From: Marsupella aquatica
Taxonomy: Eukaryota > Marchantiophyta
Reading direction: 5' to 3'
Assembly: GCA_973895155.1 (NCBI GenBank)
Contig: OZ316893.1
Span: 20,212,001 to 20,276,000 of the forward strand
DNA length: 64,000 nt
The notes below the pieces were generated by a model that was not told the origin of the DNA, ran no database searches, and was given only the letters and a program-made list of their open reading frames with translations. This document shows positions 33,098-45,329 of the stretch, piece after piece; positions within the stretch are counted from its first letter, which is position 1, and every line of letters starts with the position of its first letter. Made by a program: the position numbers and the translations under genes.

Positions 33098-36000
33098 CTA
33101 CAACTGCAAAACCTGCAAAGTAGCACGGTGTCTTGAGAAACTCTCCAAAGGAATCACTAAATTGGTAAAAGCAGCAGCGGGATTGAGCTTTCCATCAATC
33201 TTGACTAGCTCAAAAGTTTTATCAGACACTACTTTCCTGATAAAATGGTACCTGATATCAATGTGATTCACCCTTCTATCCATCACCTGGTTAGCAGCCA
33301 AGTGAAGAGCACTCTGACTATCACAGTTTAGAGTCATTTTTCCATGCTCTAAACCCATCTCCGCGATCAACTTATCCAACCAAATTGCTTCCTTTGCAGC
33401 TTCTACTGTTGCAACATACTCTGCTTCTGTAGTAGACTGAGATATGCACTTCTGCAAGGTAGATTTCCAACTGATACATCCTCCTCCAAGAGTGTATACA
33501 ATCCCAGTTGTAGATCTCCTTGTATCCAGACAGCCTCCATAGTCAGAATCTAAATAGCCAACTAACGTTCTATTTGATCTGTTATCAAATAGTAATCCAT
33601 AGTCTTGTGTTCCCTTCAGATACCTGAGAATCCACTTCACAGTTTCCCAATGTATCTTCCCTGGATTTGACATGAATCTGCTAACCTTGCCCATCGCTAG
33701 GGCCAAGTCAGGCCTAGTACAAGTCATCAAATACATCAGACTGCCTACTGCCTTCTCATAAGGAATCTTAGCCATCAGACCTTTCTCCACAGCATCCGTA
33801 GGAGAGAAAGCCGATGATAACTTGAAATGTGAAGCTAAAGGAATACTCACTGGCTTACAATTTTCCATGTTGAATCGTGCAAGTACTTTCCTCGCATACT
33901 AGCCTTGACTCAAGCACAACTGTTCAGTCTCAGAGTTCCTAAAAATCTCCATCCCTAAGATTCTCTTGGCCTTACCAAGATCCTTCATCCTGAATTCAGC
34001 ACTCAATTTTGCATTGTTAACCTCAGATTGATCTTTAGCCACAATCAACATGTCATCCACATAGATAACCAAAATGATGAAACCAAATACATCATTCTTG
34101 ACTGATTTCGTATACACACAAGGATCATACACCATCCTTGTAAAACCTTGAGCAAGCATGAAATTATCAAACCGCTTGTTCCACTATCTGGGAGATTGCT
34201 TCAATCCATACAAGGACTTGAGCAATCTGCAAACTAAGTTCTCTTGGCCCTTCTTCATAAAGCCTAGTGGCTGTCTCATGAAGATCATCTCTTCCAAGTT
34301 GCCATAGAGAAAAGCAGTAACAACATCCATCTGATCCATCACCAGACCAAAAAACACAACAAGTTGACACAAGATCCAAATTGTGGAATACTTAGCAACC
34401 GGTGAAAAGACCTCATTGTAATCCACTCCTTTCTCCTGAGTGAATCCCTTGGCAACAAGCCTTGCCTTGTAGATCTTGTCTCCACCCTCTGAACGACTAT
34501 CCTTCAACTTGTAAATCCACTTGTTGTCCACCACTTGCTGACCTCTTGGAAGCTCCACTAGCTCCCGTGTCTTGTTGTCACTCAAAGATTGCAACTCCCT
34601 CTGCATTGCTGCATTCCACTCATGCTTCTGCTCTGAAGCACAAGCCTCACTATACGAAGAAGGCTCTCCTTCTTCCAAGATCAAAGCCATATCATCTTCA
34701 TCAGGTGCAATGTCAATATCATCTAGCTTAGATGAGTCTGCCCATTGACCATACCTGGTAGGAGCTCTAGTAGAACGACTGGAAGTTCTTCTAGTAGATG
34801 ACTCAGGCTGATCTGTTGCTGCTGCTGGTTGAATTTGAGGTACCCTAGCAACAATTTGCTCCTCTTGTTCCATCATAGGAACCAGCTCCAAGCTCGGAGC
34901 TTCTCCATCTCTCCTGTCATGAACTGCATCATGACTAATCTCCCCCTCATCCCGGTCCGGGATGAGAGATTTCCCCTTGTCAATATGGGAGTCTTGAGAA
35001 CTCTCCCCCTCCTTTGATGATCTGGATTCACTAAAGGACACATCTCTACTGACAATTAGCTTACAGGTTACTGGATCCCATAACCTATAACCCTTCACAC
35101 CTTTCTCATAACCAAGGAAAATGCACTTCTTCGACTTGGACTCCAGCTTGGATCGAAGCTGGGAAGGTGTAAGCACATAAGCATCACATCCAAAAATCCT
35201 CAGATGTGAGTAATCTGCTGGACGCCCGTACCTCATTTCAAATGGCGTCTTGAATCCAATAGAACTGGATGGAGAAAAATTTACCAAATAAGCTGCAGTG
35301 TTGACAGCTTCAGCCCAAAACTCATGTGGTAAGCATGATTGACTCAACATACTCCTCGAGCGGTCCAATAGTGTTCGGTTGAGTCTCTCAGAAACACCAT
35401 TCTGCTGAGGACTATAACTTGTTGTGAGATGGCAGGTAATCCCCTGCTCCTTACAATACGTTCTAAATTCCCCGGAATAGTATTCACCGCCGTTATCCGA
35501 TCGAAGATATCTCACCTTGTGACAGGGCCCCAAACCCGGTAATAACTTAGTGATAACTTATAATTGCGTATATAAGTAGAAAGACAAGTAGGTGTAGTAA
35601 AGTGTTTGGATTTTCAAATTTTTCATTTTTGTTAGTTCTAATAAATGGATGCGACAACCGGACGAAACGGAGTTGAGAGGGGTGCCGGACGGTGATGGAT
35701 GACAAGGGAACCATTGAGGGGGTACAAGGAGGCCACAAGTCAGCCCAAGGACTTGGAGCCAAGGTGTGGGCATCTTGGAGGGGTGGGGGCTGGTCGGAGA
35801 CTCCACGTAAGGCGCAAAACGGGAAGAATGACCAAAATATAGAAAATGTTGAAACTTAAAATAGGCGTTGCTGCGCTAGTACTATTCCAAACATGGTCAT
35901 GTTTGGATTCATTTTGAAGCCCTCAATGAGCCCCATGCGAAATCTAGTTGATTTTAGGTCTATATCAAACAGTGACATCTTGAGGGACCTCAACGCCCGT

Positions 36001-39000
36001 AAAACGACAAACTAGGCAATCTTGGAATAGTGATGGTGAGAGGGCCCTTAGAAGGAAGGGGTTCCCACATTTGTGTTCCCCTTCACCCTTTGTGTGGTCC
36101 TCACGTGGTTTTTTGCTCTCTTTCCCTTCCCCATTTCGTAGAGGGGCACTCCTTAGAAGGGCCCTCACACTTTCTTCCTTCCCTTTTTCTCTATTCTCAC
36201 TTAAGGGGTTTCCACCCATCCCTAAACCCTTTCCCTCTTGTGCTTGCTTTCAACGTGTGTACGGACCCTGGTTGTACGAACATCAGATTTTTGACCATCT
36301 CAAAATCAAAAGTCTACAGGCTTGTTGGAATGAGCTCGCCGAGCTGAATCCAACGATGTGTCACGCGGCTAAAACGGAGCTAAGACGGGGGAGATACAAC
36401 TGATCGCGTTTTTTGAGAATACTGGGGTTTTTGAGGCCTTACGGACGTCCGTACAGTAAGAGGTCCCGGCTTTGCAAGGGAAGAAGGAGGTAGCAGCACA
36501 TACGGAGAAACCGTGATCTGTGTTCTGCAAAGACAGGCCCCCTGGTGTTGTACGGATGAAACAGAGGGAGACGATGCCCCGTGAAAACTTAAACAACCAT
36601 ATCTTGGCCGTTTGACCTCCGTTTTGTGCACCGTTTACGGAGCCGTGATCAGGAAGAGGAGGGCTCCTCAGATATGTTTTCAGAAGTGAATTCTGAGAAA
36701 ATTTTAGTTTCGACAATTGTAGGGGCCCCCTCCTTTTACAACGGACCAGAGGTGGCAATCAGGAGGATTGAGGCTGGTAGGCAAGGTAGATAGATAGGAT
36801 AGGAGGTGGTGGACTCAAGTGAGTCCTTGTTTAGTGAAGTGGCACTCACTCCAGTGGAGAGCGGTGAGGAGACCAACTCACGGGGCTCAAGCCAGGGCAC
36901 CGTGAGTGAAGAGGAGGAGGATTAGAGTGGTCGTACGGACATGGTTGTACGACCCCTTGACTTTCCAACTTTTTTGTGAGGGGTCACTCACGGGCTTGTT
37001 GGAAAGAGCTCGCGGAGCTGATTCCAACAAGAGGCGGCGCTCCTCAAACGGAGCCAGGATGAGCAAGTTAGGGCCCGACGAAGTTGGGTTTACGGGATAC
37101 TGAAACGACCATAACTTGGTCGTCCAATGTCCGTTTCAAGAGCGGTTGAGTGATTCATGATCAGGAGGAGAGGGGCCATCCAGGGGTGAACTCAGAAGTG
37201 CAAGTGGAAGGGCACCTAGTTTCGGCCATTGTGGGGTTCCTTGCAATTTCACAGTTCACGGAGTAATGTTGGGGCGCCGTCGAAGGCACCGTCGACCCCA
37301 TTGTTAGTTTAGGGTTTAGGGTTTTAGAAGCATGTGTGTGCCGCATGCTTTTAGTTTAGGGGTTTCTTAGTGAAGGGTTTAGCGGCGCCGCTAGGGTAAG
37401 CCGCCATTGTTGTGGCCCCGTGAGGGGTGCTTTGGTGTGTTTTTTGGTATTTAGGGGGAAGAGCCCCGTAGTAGTGGGGGGGGGGGAACTCAGCATAGTG
37501 CTTTGATGCTTTTGAGTAGCGCACCGATTAGGTGAAGTTCAAGCCAGAGTAGTGAGGTGGAGAACGTAGCACTTGTCCCAGGGAGGCAGGAGTTGGGCAG
37601 ACGGCAAGAGGCCGGGTTGTCCTTGCATGTGTTACGGGAAACACCAAGAGATATGGATTTGGCTTGAGGTTCCAATATTTTGTGTCACTTGTTGTTGCTT
37701 GTGTTGTTTGTTTTCCTCCCCTAGTGCATGTGGTCGGTTTCATTGTGGAAACATTTGCCCTTGTCACTAGTGTTCAAACCTTACTGTAAACGTTTGTATG
37801 CTTGCCCATGAGAGGGGGGTGGTGACAGCACTCACCCGGTGGGCATGAGTTGTAGATGGTAGGACCAGTCCCTTGGACTTGATCAAAAACGGAGAGACCA
37901 GTCGGTAGACTTGATCAAAAAGTATACTTCCGGGAGCGGAATCAAACATACTCATCCTTAGGTGTGAAAATCCTCCAAATAGCGTCCCTCCACGACCCCG
38001 TAATACGATACCAACGGTTTAAGCGAAGAAAAGTATGGTTTGCACGTATTAATCGTTGGATAGGCAAGTGACACACCTTATTACCAGTCTGATTCTCAAC
38101 TTGGGCTTTCCACTCCTTAAAAGTGGCAAAAACATCAAACTTATTGTGTAGAAAGTATATCCACACATACCTTGAGTAATCGTCTATGAACGTGACATAG
38201 TATAACCGTCCAGAATGTGAGGGAGTAGGGGCTGGACCCCACACATCACTATGTACATACTCAAGTACCTCCTTGCTGGTGTGAGTTCCAACTCCAAAGG
38301 GTTTCCTGTGCTGATTCCCTAGCACACAGTGCTCACAAAATTCCAACTTACAAGATTGCAAATTAGAAAGTAATCCTTTCTTCTGAAGAATAACCAAACC
38401 TTTTTCACTCATGTGGCCCAAACAAAAGTGCCACAGCCGGGCCGTCTCCTCATGAGATAAGGTTACATTGGCTTCATCACAAACTACACTGCCCTCCAAA
38501 ACGTATAGATTGTTATGTCTCTTTCCCTTCAATACAACTTTAGTACCAGTTGAAACCTGAAGGACACCATTAGCAGAGCTCCACTGATGGCCATTTGCTT
38601 CTAAAACTCCAAGTGAAATGAGATTTTTCATCATGCTGGGAATATGTCTCACATTCCTCAACGTTCTCACAACACCATCAAACATTTGAAATCTTACAGA
38701 TCCAAGTCCAACAACTTGATATGGGATTCCATTTCCCATCAACACTGACCCGTTGGAAACCGTGTAAGAACTGAAACAATCTCTCCTAGAGCAAATGTGA
38801 AAAGTACATGCACTATCTAGAATCCAGTCATCACTATCTGGATTTGACACTACGTTGAGAGCATAACCTTGACATCACAATATGTCATCATCATCGAGTA
38901 AATCTACCTCATGCGAGCTCGATGCCGCATTAGCAGAGGCAGTAGGGACCTTTACTCGACAATCCCTTTTCATGTGGCCAGGCTTGCCATAATTCCAACA

Positions 39001-39938
39001 TGCAAGAGGCTTCCTCTCTTGCGATTTCCCTCTGGATTTAGATCTCCCCCGTGATGTAGATCTAAACCTGTTCTGCCCATTCGTGCGTTGCGCTGCTCTT
39101 CCCCTGTTCACATTCAGCGCAGTGCCAGAATTTAGGGTGTGTCTGTGATTGATCCAGCTTCTTCTGAGCATCATCAGACAATAATGAGCTCACCACCTCA
39201 TTATACGAAATGGACTTCAAATCTCTGTACAAGAGCACCTGTTTCAAGCCCTGATAAGATGGCGGTAAGGAGCTTAGCAGAAGCAAGGCCTTATCCTCAT
39301 CTTCAACTCCTTTTCCCAGGTTTGACAGATCCACCGCTAGACTGTCAAATTCATTCAGGTGATCCTACATCTTGCTCCCTTCCTTGAGCCTAAGGCTCAT
39401 CAAGAGAGACTTCTTGTACAGCCGGTCTGACGCATCTTCCCGGTAGTACTTCTCTCTTAGAGCCTTGAACAGTGACGTGCAATCCGCATAATCATCCAGC
39501 TGCTTGATGATGTGCGGCTTGAGATATAGCATCACTGCATTGACAACAATCACCTGCTCCTATCTCCACTGTCTCAAAGAAATCTCCTCCTCTCCATCAT
39601 ACTGCTCTCGCGAAGAGAGCAGAGAGCAGATGAGCCAAGCCCATGGCCCGTAGAACACCCTTCACTTGCTTCTCCCATAGCAAGTAATCAGTACGACCAT
39701 CGTACTTCTCCACCTCAAACTTTACTCCTCCGAATCTAGCCATCTCCCTCTTCTTCCCTACTACCGACAGCTCTGGTAGTAACACAGCTTTCTCCACTGC
39801 ACGTCGCACCGGTGATCGTACTGGTGTCACTAGTTCCTCCTCAAACGGTAGCAGCTCCTCCTCAGACTCACCGTCTGATCGTCGCGATCCTGAAGCTCCA
39901 CCGACGCCAATTCTTCTAGTATCCTCCGAGTCACTCAT
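33098..39938 (-). pseudogene. Copia gag-pol polyprotein, interrupted
   Basis: Gag begins MSDSEDTRRIGVGG (39938). It has FEVEKYDGRTDYLLWEKQVK and, after a frameshift near 39600, LKPHIIKQLDDYADC. A zinc knuckle CWNYGKPGHMKRDC has Tyr where the second Cys is expected. Protease shows WILDSACTFHI (about 38825). Integrase shows the zinc region (LWHFCLGH, CEHC) and the first catalytic block WGPAPTPS...FIDDYSRYVW, then is split by the 35519-38073 insertion. It resumes with YLRSDNGGEY and SYSPQQNGVSERLNRT. Reverse transcriptase carries KARLVAKGFTQEKGVDYNEV and YVDDML (about 34060). RNase H carries DSDYGGC, TEAEYVA and CDSQSALHLA. In-frame stops occur at 34184, 33899, 38875, 39365 and near 39560. Several sit where CAG (Gln) is expected. 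It cannot support transposition. Confidence 0.95.
35519..38073. mobile_element. Non-coding insertion of about 2.55 kb within copia integrase
   Basis: CACCTT occurs at 35513-35518 and 38074-38079. Removing 35519-38073 with one copy restores the integrase reading NQTGNKV-RYLRSDNGGEY. The insert begins GTGACAGGGCCCCAAACCCG and ends GGCAAGTGACA, so GTGACA is present at both ends in direct orientation. No TIR, LTR pair or protein domain was found. A segment with GGCTTGTTGGAA.GAGCTCGC is repeated in diverged form (about 36250-36390 and 36925-37060). TTTAGGG occurs near 37310. It may be a non-autonomous LTR-type (LARD-like) or unclassified element; the class is undecided. Confidence 0.8.
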
Positions 39939-40404
39939 ATGAAACAATCACGAAAAGACGTCTTTTTTCAAAACTTCTCATAAAACTCAAAACTCAACAC
40001 CACCGCGTAGCCCACGAAGCTAGGAGTCCAATATTGAAAGCCAAAATCAAAATCAAAATTTGACGGAAAAGTTATTCAAATTTTGGTCGGGTGGGTAATA
40101 CCTTGGGAAACTCCCCTGTTTTGACCACCTCGGAGAATAACCATAATACCAAGTACAACACGTCGTCGGAATTGCGATGTGATCGGTGCGCCGCGTTGCT
40201 AACTCCATTGGCAACGTCCTTGCCGAAAAAGAACTAAAAAAGTTACCGTTCGGCGGACGGAATCGTTGTCGGACGGCCAAAAAACAGCTCTCTATTTTTT
40301 TGGGAATATTCCCGCACAGTCCAACAGGGCTCACAGGGGGCCGTTCCCCCTGTCGGAGCGGTTAAAATGGAGGGTCACAGGGCCTGGGATGAGGCACAAC
40401 CAAT

Positions 40405-40597
40405 GAGGAGGAGGAGAGAAAAAAATTCAGAAAAACAGTCTAAAGGGGTCTTAAAGCCCCTGGCAAAGGCGCCCGTATTCGCGGCCAGAATCGCGTATAG
40501 GAGGAGGAGAGAAAAAAAATTCAGAAAAACACACTCTAAAGGGGTCTTAAAGCCCCTGGCAAAGGCGCACGTATTCGCGGCCAGAATCGCGTATAAA
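40405..40597. repeat. Tandem duplication in the copia leader
   Basis: Two near-identical units of about 97 bp contain GGGGTCTTAAAGCCCCTGGC and ATTCGCGGCCAGAATCGCGT, and a partial third copy seems to follow. They lie in the 1.6-kb untranslated leader between the PBS and gag (39950-41520). Open frames on either strand here are repeat artefacts. Confidence 0.85.
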
Positions 40598-41520
40598 CAG
40601 CAAAAAACATGAAAAAATGAGTTTAAAGGGGTCAAAACGCGCGTATTTTGGCATATTTGTGCCGTATATGGGCGTTTTTGGCCGTATTTGGGCCCAAAAA
40701 AGCACGTTTTCATGCTTAAAGGGGTGTGGGACCGGCCGCGCCGGGGCGTATGGCGAACCTGGTTTGTCGGGTATTGGGGCCTTATTGGGGCAAAAAATGC
40801 CCTAAACTAACCTTAAAAATGTGCCCAAAATGACACAAAGGCCGTGTTACAAACCTCAGCCGCCTCCGCTTTGGTTTCCAATGAGAAAAGTGATGACTGC
40901 CGACATGAAAATGTTTCCGAATTGCACCGGCACGTCTGAAGCTCCACTAGAGAAAGAACTTCTGTTGCGTCGCCTTCACTCCGCGTCAAGTGCCAATCCC
41001 GGACTCAAAACAACCGTCTCGCCACGATCTCTCCGTTGAGCCTTGGCACTTTGCGTTTCTTCCTCCGAGTCAAGCGTCACGACGAGTAATCCGGTTTAGG
41101 GAAAAACAAGCACCATAGCTTGTCAAAAAACCAGAACGCCTCCTTCACTCGTCACAACACACTCGTTCCGCAAACATTAGCAAACTAGATACCAAAACGA
41201 CCAGCACGCTCCAACCTTCAACTTGAACTATCACATGTGACGCCCCGCACACCGCACAGCTCACACCATTGAAGAAACAATCTCTGGTTTCTCCCTTGAA
41301 ATACCGTCGAACACAAATAAACCCTGAACGACGCAAACATCAAATCCTCCGCACCACGGATACCGATCAACGAGTTCTAACCACCGTTAGAAAGCCCTCT
41401 CACTAACCTATCCGCACAACCACATACATTTGAGTTTCATGCGACGAAACTCCAAATGTACCATCGACAATGAATGCTGGAAAAACCTGTCACGAAAAAA
41501 CCTCGTCACCTCCCAGGCAT

Positions 41521-41532
41521 GCTCTGATACCA
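41521..41532 (-). promoter_or_regulatory. Copia primer-binding site (initiator tRNA-Met)
   Basis: The minus strand reads TGGTATCAGAGC two bases after the 5' LTR, matching the 3' end of plant initiator tRNA-Met used by many copia elements. Confidence 0.93.
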
Positions 41533-41534
41533 CT

Positions 41535-41878
41535 TGATGAGCATAGACGACATTCGCAACGGCAAGCCCATGAGCCATCCAACGCACAATAGTCGATACA
41601 GAGAGATACGTGGTTCATCTCCACATGAGGCTACGTCCACGGGAACACACAAGAGCTTTACTGCACTCTAGGCCGACCGGCCATACCAAGCATCCACAAC
41701 ACAAGCTCTCCCTATCTCTCAACTAGCTCCGTAACAATGAGCCTAAGTTCCACCAGGGTCTGGCATCAGCCCTAGCTATATGCACAACAGCACTACCGCT
41801 AACCTTAGCTAGGTCCTAACCCGAGTTAGCCTAACTATGGTTAGCACAAGAGTCACAAGACTAGAGCAATATCTAACA
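41535..41878 (-). repeat. Copia 5' LTR
   Basis: Same length and ends as the 3' LTR. It should hold the element's promoter. It is flanked on its outer side by CCAAA. Confidence 0.96.
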
Positions 41879-41883
41879 CCAAA

Positions 41884-43174
41884 GAGATAAAGGTGGGGTG
41901 CCCCTTAGGTTCCCACTAAGATCTTAGGTCCTAACAAAAACAATTATTGTCAAAAAGCCATATTAAGTCTCTCTTACTGTTAATAACACTAATCCTCTCC
42001 TCCACTATTTAGTTACCAACAGTTATCATGAGTTAGGAATGAAGGACTAAATAGAAAAGTCGAACAACATTATCACTAATGAAGGATTAAGTTGAAGAGT
42101 CCAACAATGTAGAAAAGACTGTTCAGGAAAGAATCTGTTCATGGACTTCCTTATATAGCATGCTCATCCTGGAACACAGTTTTTTTTTTCAGTAATAAAA
42201 TCCTGGAACAAGCTTGATTTTTTTGTCTTGTAATGATCTGTAAATGAATGTAATACAAGAGCAGAACTAAAATACATATTAAGTGTGAGTGGGATAAAAT
42301 AATATAAGTAAAGCTCATGAAAAGAAAATCACAGAGTGACCAATGAAAAGTACAGTCAACTTTTATGACACAAAGATGCTACCATTTGTGCACTTAATTC
42401 AATGTCCCTTCTTATTGACACTCATTTCAATAAAAACTATAAACTTAGGAAAGAAAGCCATGAGGGGAACTTAAGACAGAGACCATGTGTTCAAGTTAGT
42501 TAGAGTCATTTCTCTCACTCATAAGAATACTTAAAACTATGTTCAAGTGGTGAAACTTAAAGCCATCGGTTTCAAATGGAAGAGATAACAAAGTTTAAAA
42601 ATTAAGGGGGGTGCCAAAATAAGTTCAGAATACTCTAGGATACCAAAAATTAAAGGGGTCCACAAATTAATTAAAATTTTATATGATACAAAAGAAGCCC
42701 CTTGATAAGGCAGATTGAAATAAAAATACATGACACAAAAAATCTAAATAAGACAAAATCTAAAAGGTGGATTCACCATATAGGAGCTTCAAAATAGCAG
42801 GATGAAAGGAAGCAAACACCAAAATATATAATTCAGGGAAAGACAGTACAATGAAAGGAAAGAAAAAGAGTTCCAAAAAGGACAAACACCTCACCAGAAA
42901 AAAGAAAAGCAAGTGTAAACCTAAAAAATAACTAATAAAATAGCAGGATAGTTCATAGGGTTGTTTCCCTTGAATTAGGGATGATAGGTTAGTTTCATAG
43001 TTAAAAAGTGATGGTTTTTGGCAATAAACAAAGCCATATCTATTTACAGGGTTATGTAAAAGTATTCTTGTTGGTTTTTTCTAACTAGCCTCTACACTTG
43101 TGACACCCACCAATCTTTAGATCCTAGATCCCAAATCTTTGTGTGAGTTTTTTTAGGCTGCTATATGGCAAGAC
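41884..43174. other. AT-rich intergenic DNA, no gene seen
   Basis: The only open frames are short and low-complexity (for example 42543-42731). No termini of a mobile element were recognised. Confidence 0.5.
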
Positions 43175-43935
43175 ACAAATTCATTTATCTTGTTTTATTT
43201 GGATTGTTTCTTACATATTTTTATGTTAATCTAGTTGATACTATGCTTTTAGTTTATATTTTCATTTGCTGAATTTAGAATTTTCCTCCAAGTGACCCCT
43301 TTAATTTTTTCAATTTCTTATTTTTTATTGAATATGCTAGACTTCTATTAATGTTATGACACCTTATCTCTCATTCCTGGGTTCTTAATTTATAATTTAT
43401 TTATGATAAATACACTTCCTCCTTTTCATGAGGATTCATTGATAAGATCAAACTCTCCAAACTCAACCAAGCACCTAGGTTACAATCCAACGATGCGTTG
43501 TACCTTATATCTCTATTGTTTAGAGAAATTCCAAGCTTATGGTTTATAGGTCAATAGGTGTCACCTAATCAGAGAGCCCCGAAACTTACTTTGCTTTCAA
43601 TCACATCACAAAATACTATATCTACAAGGTACACTCACCACTTGTACATTATTCACCCATAGAGTATTGTACATCTTTGCACTTTAATGATATGCTTTTT
43701 CTTCCCTTTACTTTCTTATAATAATTGTTTCAATAGTCTTGAATAGGATATAAGAGCTTGTACCTGTCTCATAAACTACATTAGACAGTGAATGCTCTAC
43801 ATAAGGTAGACTAGAATTATTATGAATAAGTTAAAATAGGTGTCTTAGAACGGGCCAGCTATATGGCAAAAAGTTTTGGATCACACATTTGGTAGTCATA
43901 ACTTTGGTAACCCTAACTTCTTAAAAGTTAGGGTG
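43175..43935 (+). repeat. Long direct repeat, copy 1 (about 760 bp)
   Basis: It matches 46130-46905 along its length with small indels, for example AATATGCTAGACTTCTATTA and TTAATGATATGCTTTTTCTT in both. Similarity stops near ACTTCTTAAAAGTTAGGGT. It encodes no recognisable protein. See the copy 2 entry for the relation to the MFS fragments. Confidence 0.85.
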
Positions 43936-45329
43936 CAAAAGAGTTTGAGGTTTGAGAACACCTATTAGATGTACATGAGCCCAAATGATGCCTCAAGTTG
44001 AATGACTAGCAAGGGCATGGTGTGGAGGGTGAGGCACAGATGGGAAAAAGAGGCACACAGCACAAGGCCTCACAGAGATAGCATGGGGCATAGAGGACGA
44101 GGCCCTAGTACAGATGGCATGCACATGTGAGGTGTTTTAAGCCAATCAAACAGTGTTGAAAAATCAAATTTTCAGAAAATGGCCATAACTTCTTCCACCC
44201 GGATGATGTGGGGTTGTATTTTTAGCCAATCCATTTTGAGAAAACATTTTTTCAGCTAAGACCATGTTTTTTCTGCCCAGATGACAATATTAAACAGACC
44301 ATGGCCCAGAACAGGCGACATAGGATATTATATTGTGGATGAATGATAAGAGGGTCTTTTGTTTGCTGTAGTGGTGGGGCACGGCACTCACATGCTCTGT
44401 TTGGGCTTTCTTTGAAATTTGATTTTGGCCATTCAGAGTGCGGAGTAATGGTCAAGGGAGGTCTCCGGATTGTTTCTCAACTTACTGAAACTCTTGTTTC
44501 TCATCATTGGACAACTTTCCAACAGATATATATGCATGGGAAGAAATAATTGCTCTAGAACAAGCCAGTATAGATAGTGGTAAGAAATCTGCCCTCATCA
44601 GAAAGGATTTTGTCACAGTTTTCCAAAAATAGCTTTTTGTCGTCAATCAAAGAGTGTGGACAAACGTTGCCCCACAATTGCAGCAACTTACTGCAACAAT
44701 GCAAGATCATCCGCTCATCTGGTGTCCAAAAATTGAATTTGTCAATGTCCTGCTCAATTTGATCTGGATTCGACAACCTGCGGATATTATTCTGTTCCCA
44801 AGGAGGCAGCGAAGCATCCAGCATGAGATAAGGGACGTTCACCATTCGCATGGCAGGGAAAGAAAAACAGAGTAGGGCAGAAACTGTTGACAAATTGTGG
44901 ATTGCTCAAAATCCACATCTGCATATTTCCTCTCTTGCTTGTAATTATCATCTTATAATCTGTGATCACTTCAACAATCCCCACGCTTTGGTCCATGATG
45001 CTTGACAAATAGCCCAGTGGTTGTAATCAATGGGAGATAGCATTAGCGTGAGCTGCTCACCCATAGACGAATTTGGTTTTCCCTTTTTTGTAGCCCTCTT
45101 CGGCCTCCATCTTGATCTGTTTCCAGTTTTTTAATGAACCAGTGATTTTTTAAGGGGACAGCTTGTATGGAAGAGTTTTCTCACGTCCATGTGCCCGTGA
45201 TGATCCCAGGATTGATCACTAATACAAATTTGTCCTGAATCTGCAATAGGGATACATACGATATTCAATCTAGTTCTAATACAAGGAAATTGAGTTGAAT
45301 TGCATTAGAAGCTTGAAAACCCAGTCAAA
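43936..45329. other. Segment present only in the first duplication unit
   Basis: This 1.4 kb separates direct repeat copy 1 from the MFS fragment at 45330. It is absent from the second unit, where repeat and MFS fragment abut. It contains the minus-strand open frame 44555-44893. It is either an insertion here or a deletion in the other unit; no target duplication was found. Confidence 0.5.
44555..44893 (-). CDS. Unrecognised open frame, 112 aa (possible gene remnant)
   Basis: The stretch NNIRRLSNPDQIEQDIDKFN then FWTPDERMILHCCSKLLQLW, followed by PHSLIDDKKLFLENCDKIL, has the amphipathic, charged composition of real protein rather than chance translation. I do not recognise the family. Upstream on the same strand (about 45100-44900) other frames also look coding (GEQLTLMLSPIDYNHWAICQ; MWILSNPQFVNSFCPTLFFF). 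The gene may therefore be longer, with introns or frameshifts. It lies between two duplicated segments and may be a decayed fragment. Confidence 0.35.
   Translation of the reverse strand: MSTVSALLCFSFPAMRMVNVPYLMLDASLPPWEQNNIRRLSNPDQIEQDIDKFNFWTPDERMILHCCSKLLQLWGNVCPHSLIDDKKLFLENCDKILSDEGRFLTTIYTGLF

Larger units (their letters stand above)
32547..41878 (-). mobile_element. Complete Ty1/copia LTR retrotransposon (non-functional), with nested insertion
   Basis: Two 344-bp LTRs (32547-32890 and 41535-41878) are in direct orientation and flanked by the perfect 5-bp duplication CCAAA (32542-32546, 41879-41883). On the minus strand each LTR starts TGTTAGATATTGCTCTAG and ends GCTCATCA. The order gag, protease, integrase, reverse transcriptase, RNase H identifies copia. 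The LTRs differ at 8 positions by eye (2.3 percent), so the insertion is fairly young. All genes carry stops or frameshifts, and integrase is split by a further insertion at 35519-38073. Confidence 0.97.

Noticed and set aside
34462-35055. Open frames opposite copia pol
   Set aside because: Antisense shadows of integrase/reverse transcriptase.
35519-38073. TG...CA LTR element reading of the nested insert
   Set aside because: If the ends are moved to TG/CA, the flanking repeat no longer matches; only the GTGACA...GTGACA limits give an exact 6-bp duplication.
40367-40805. Open frames in the copia leader on both strands
   Set aside because: They translate the 97-bp tandem repeat and lack gag or any known domain.
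44990-45100. Possible MORF-like (organellar RNA editing factor) motif, SPIDYNHW
   Set aside because: Only a few residues resemble it and neighbouring blocks do not fit the family.
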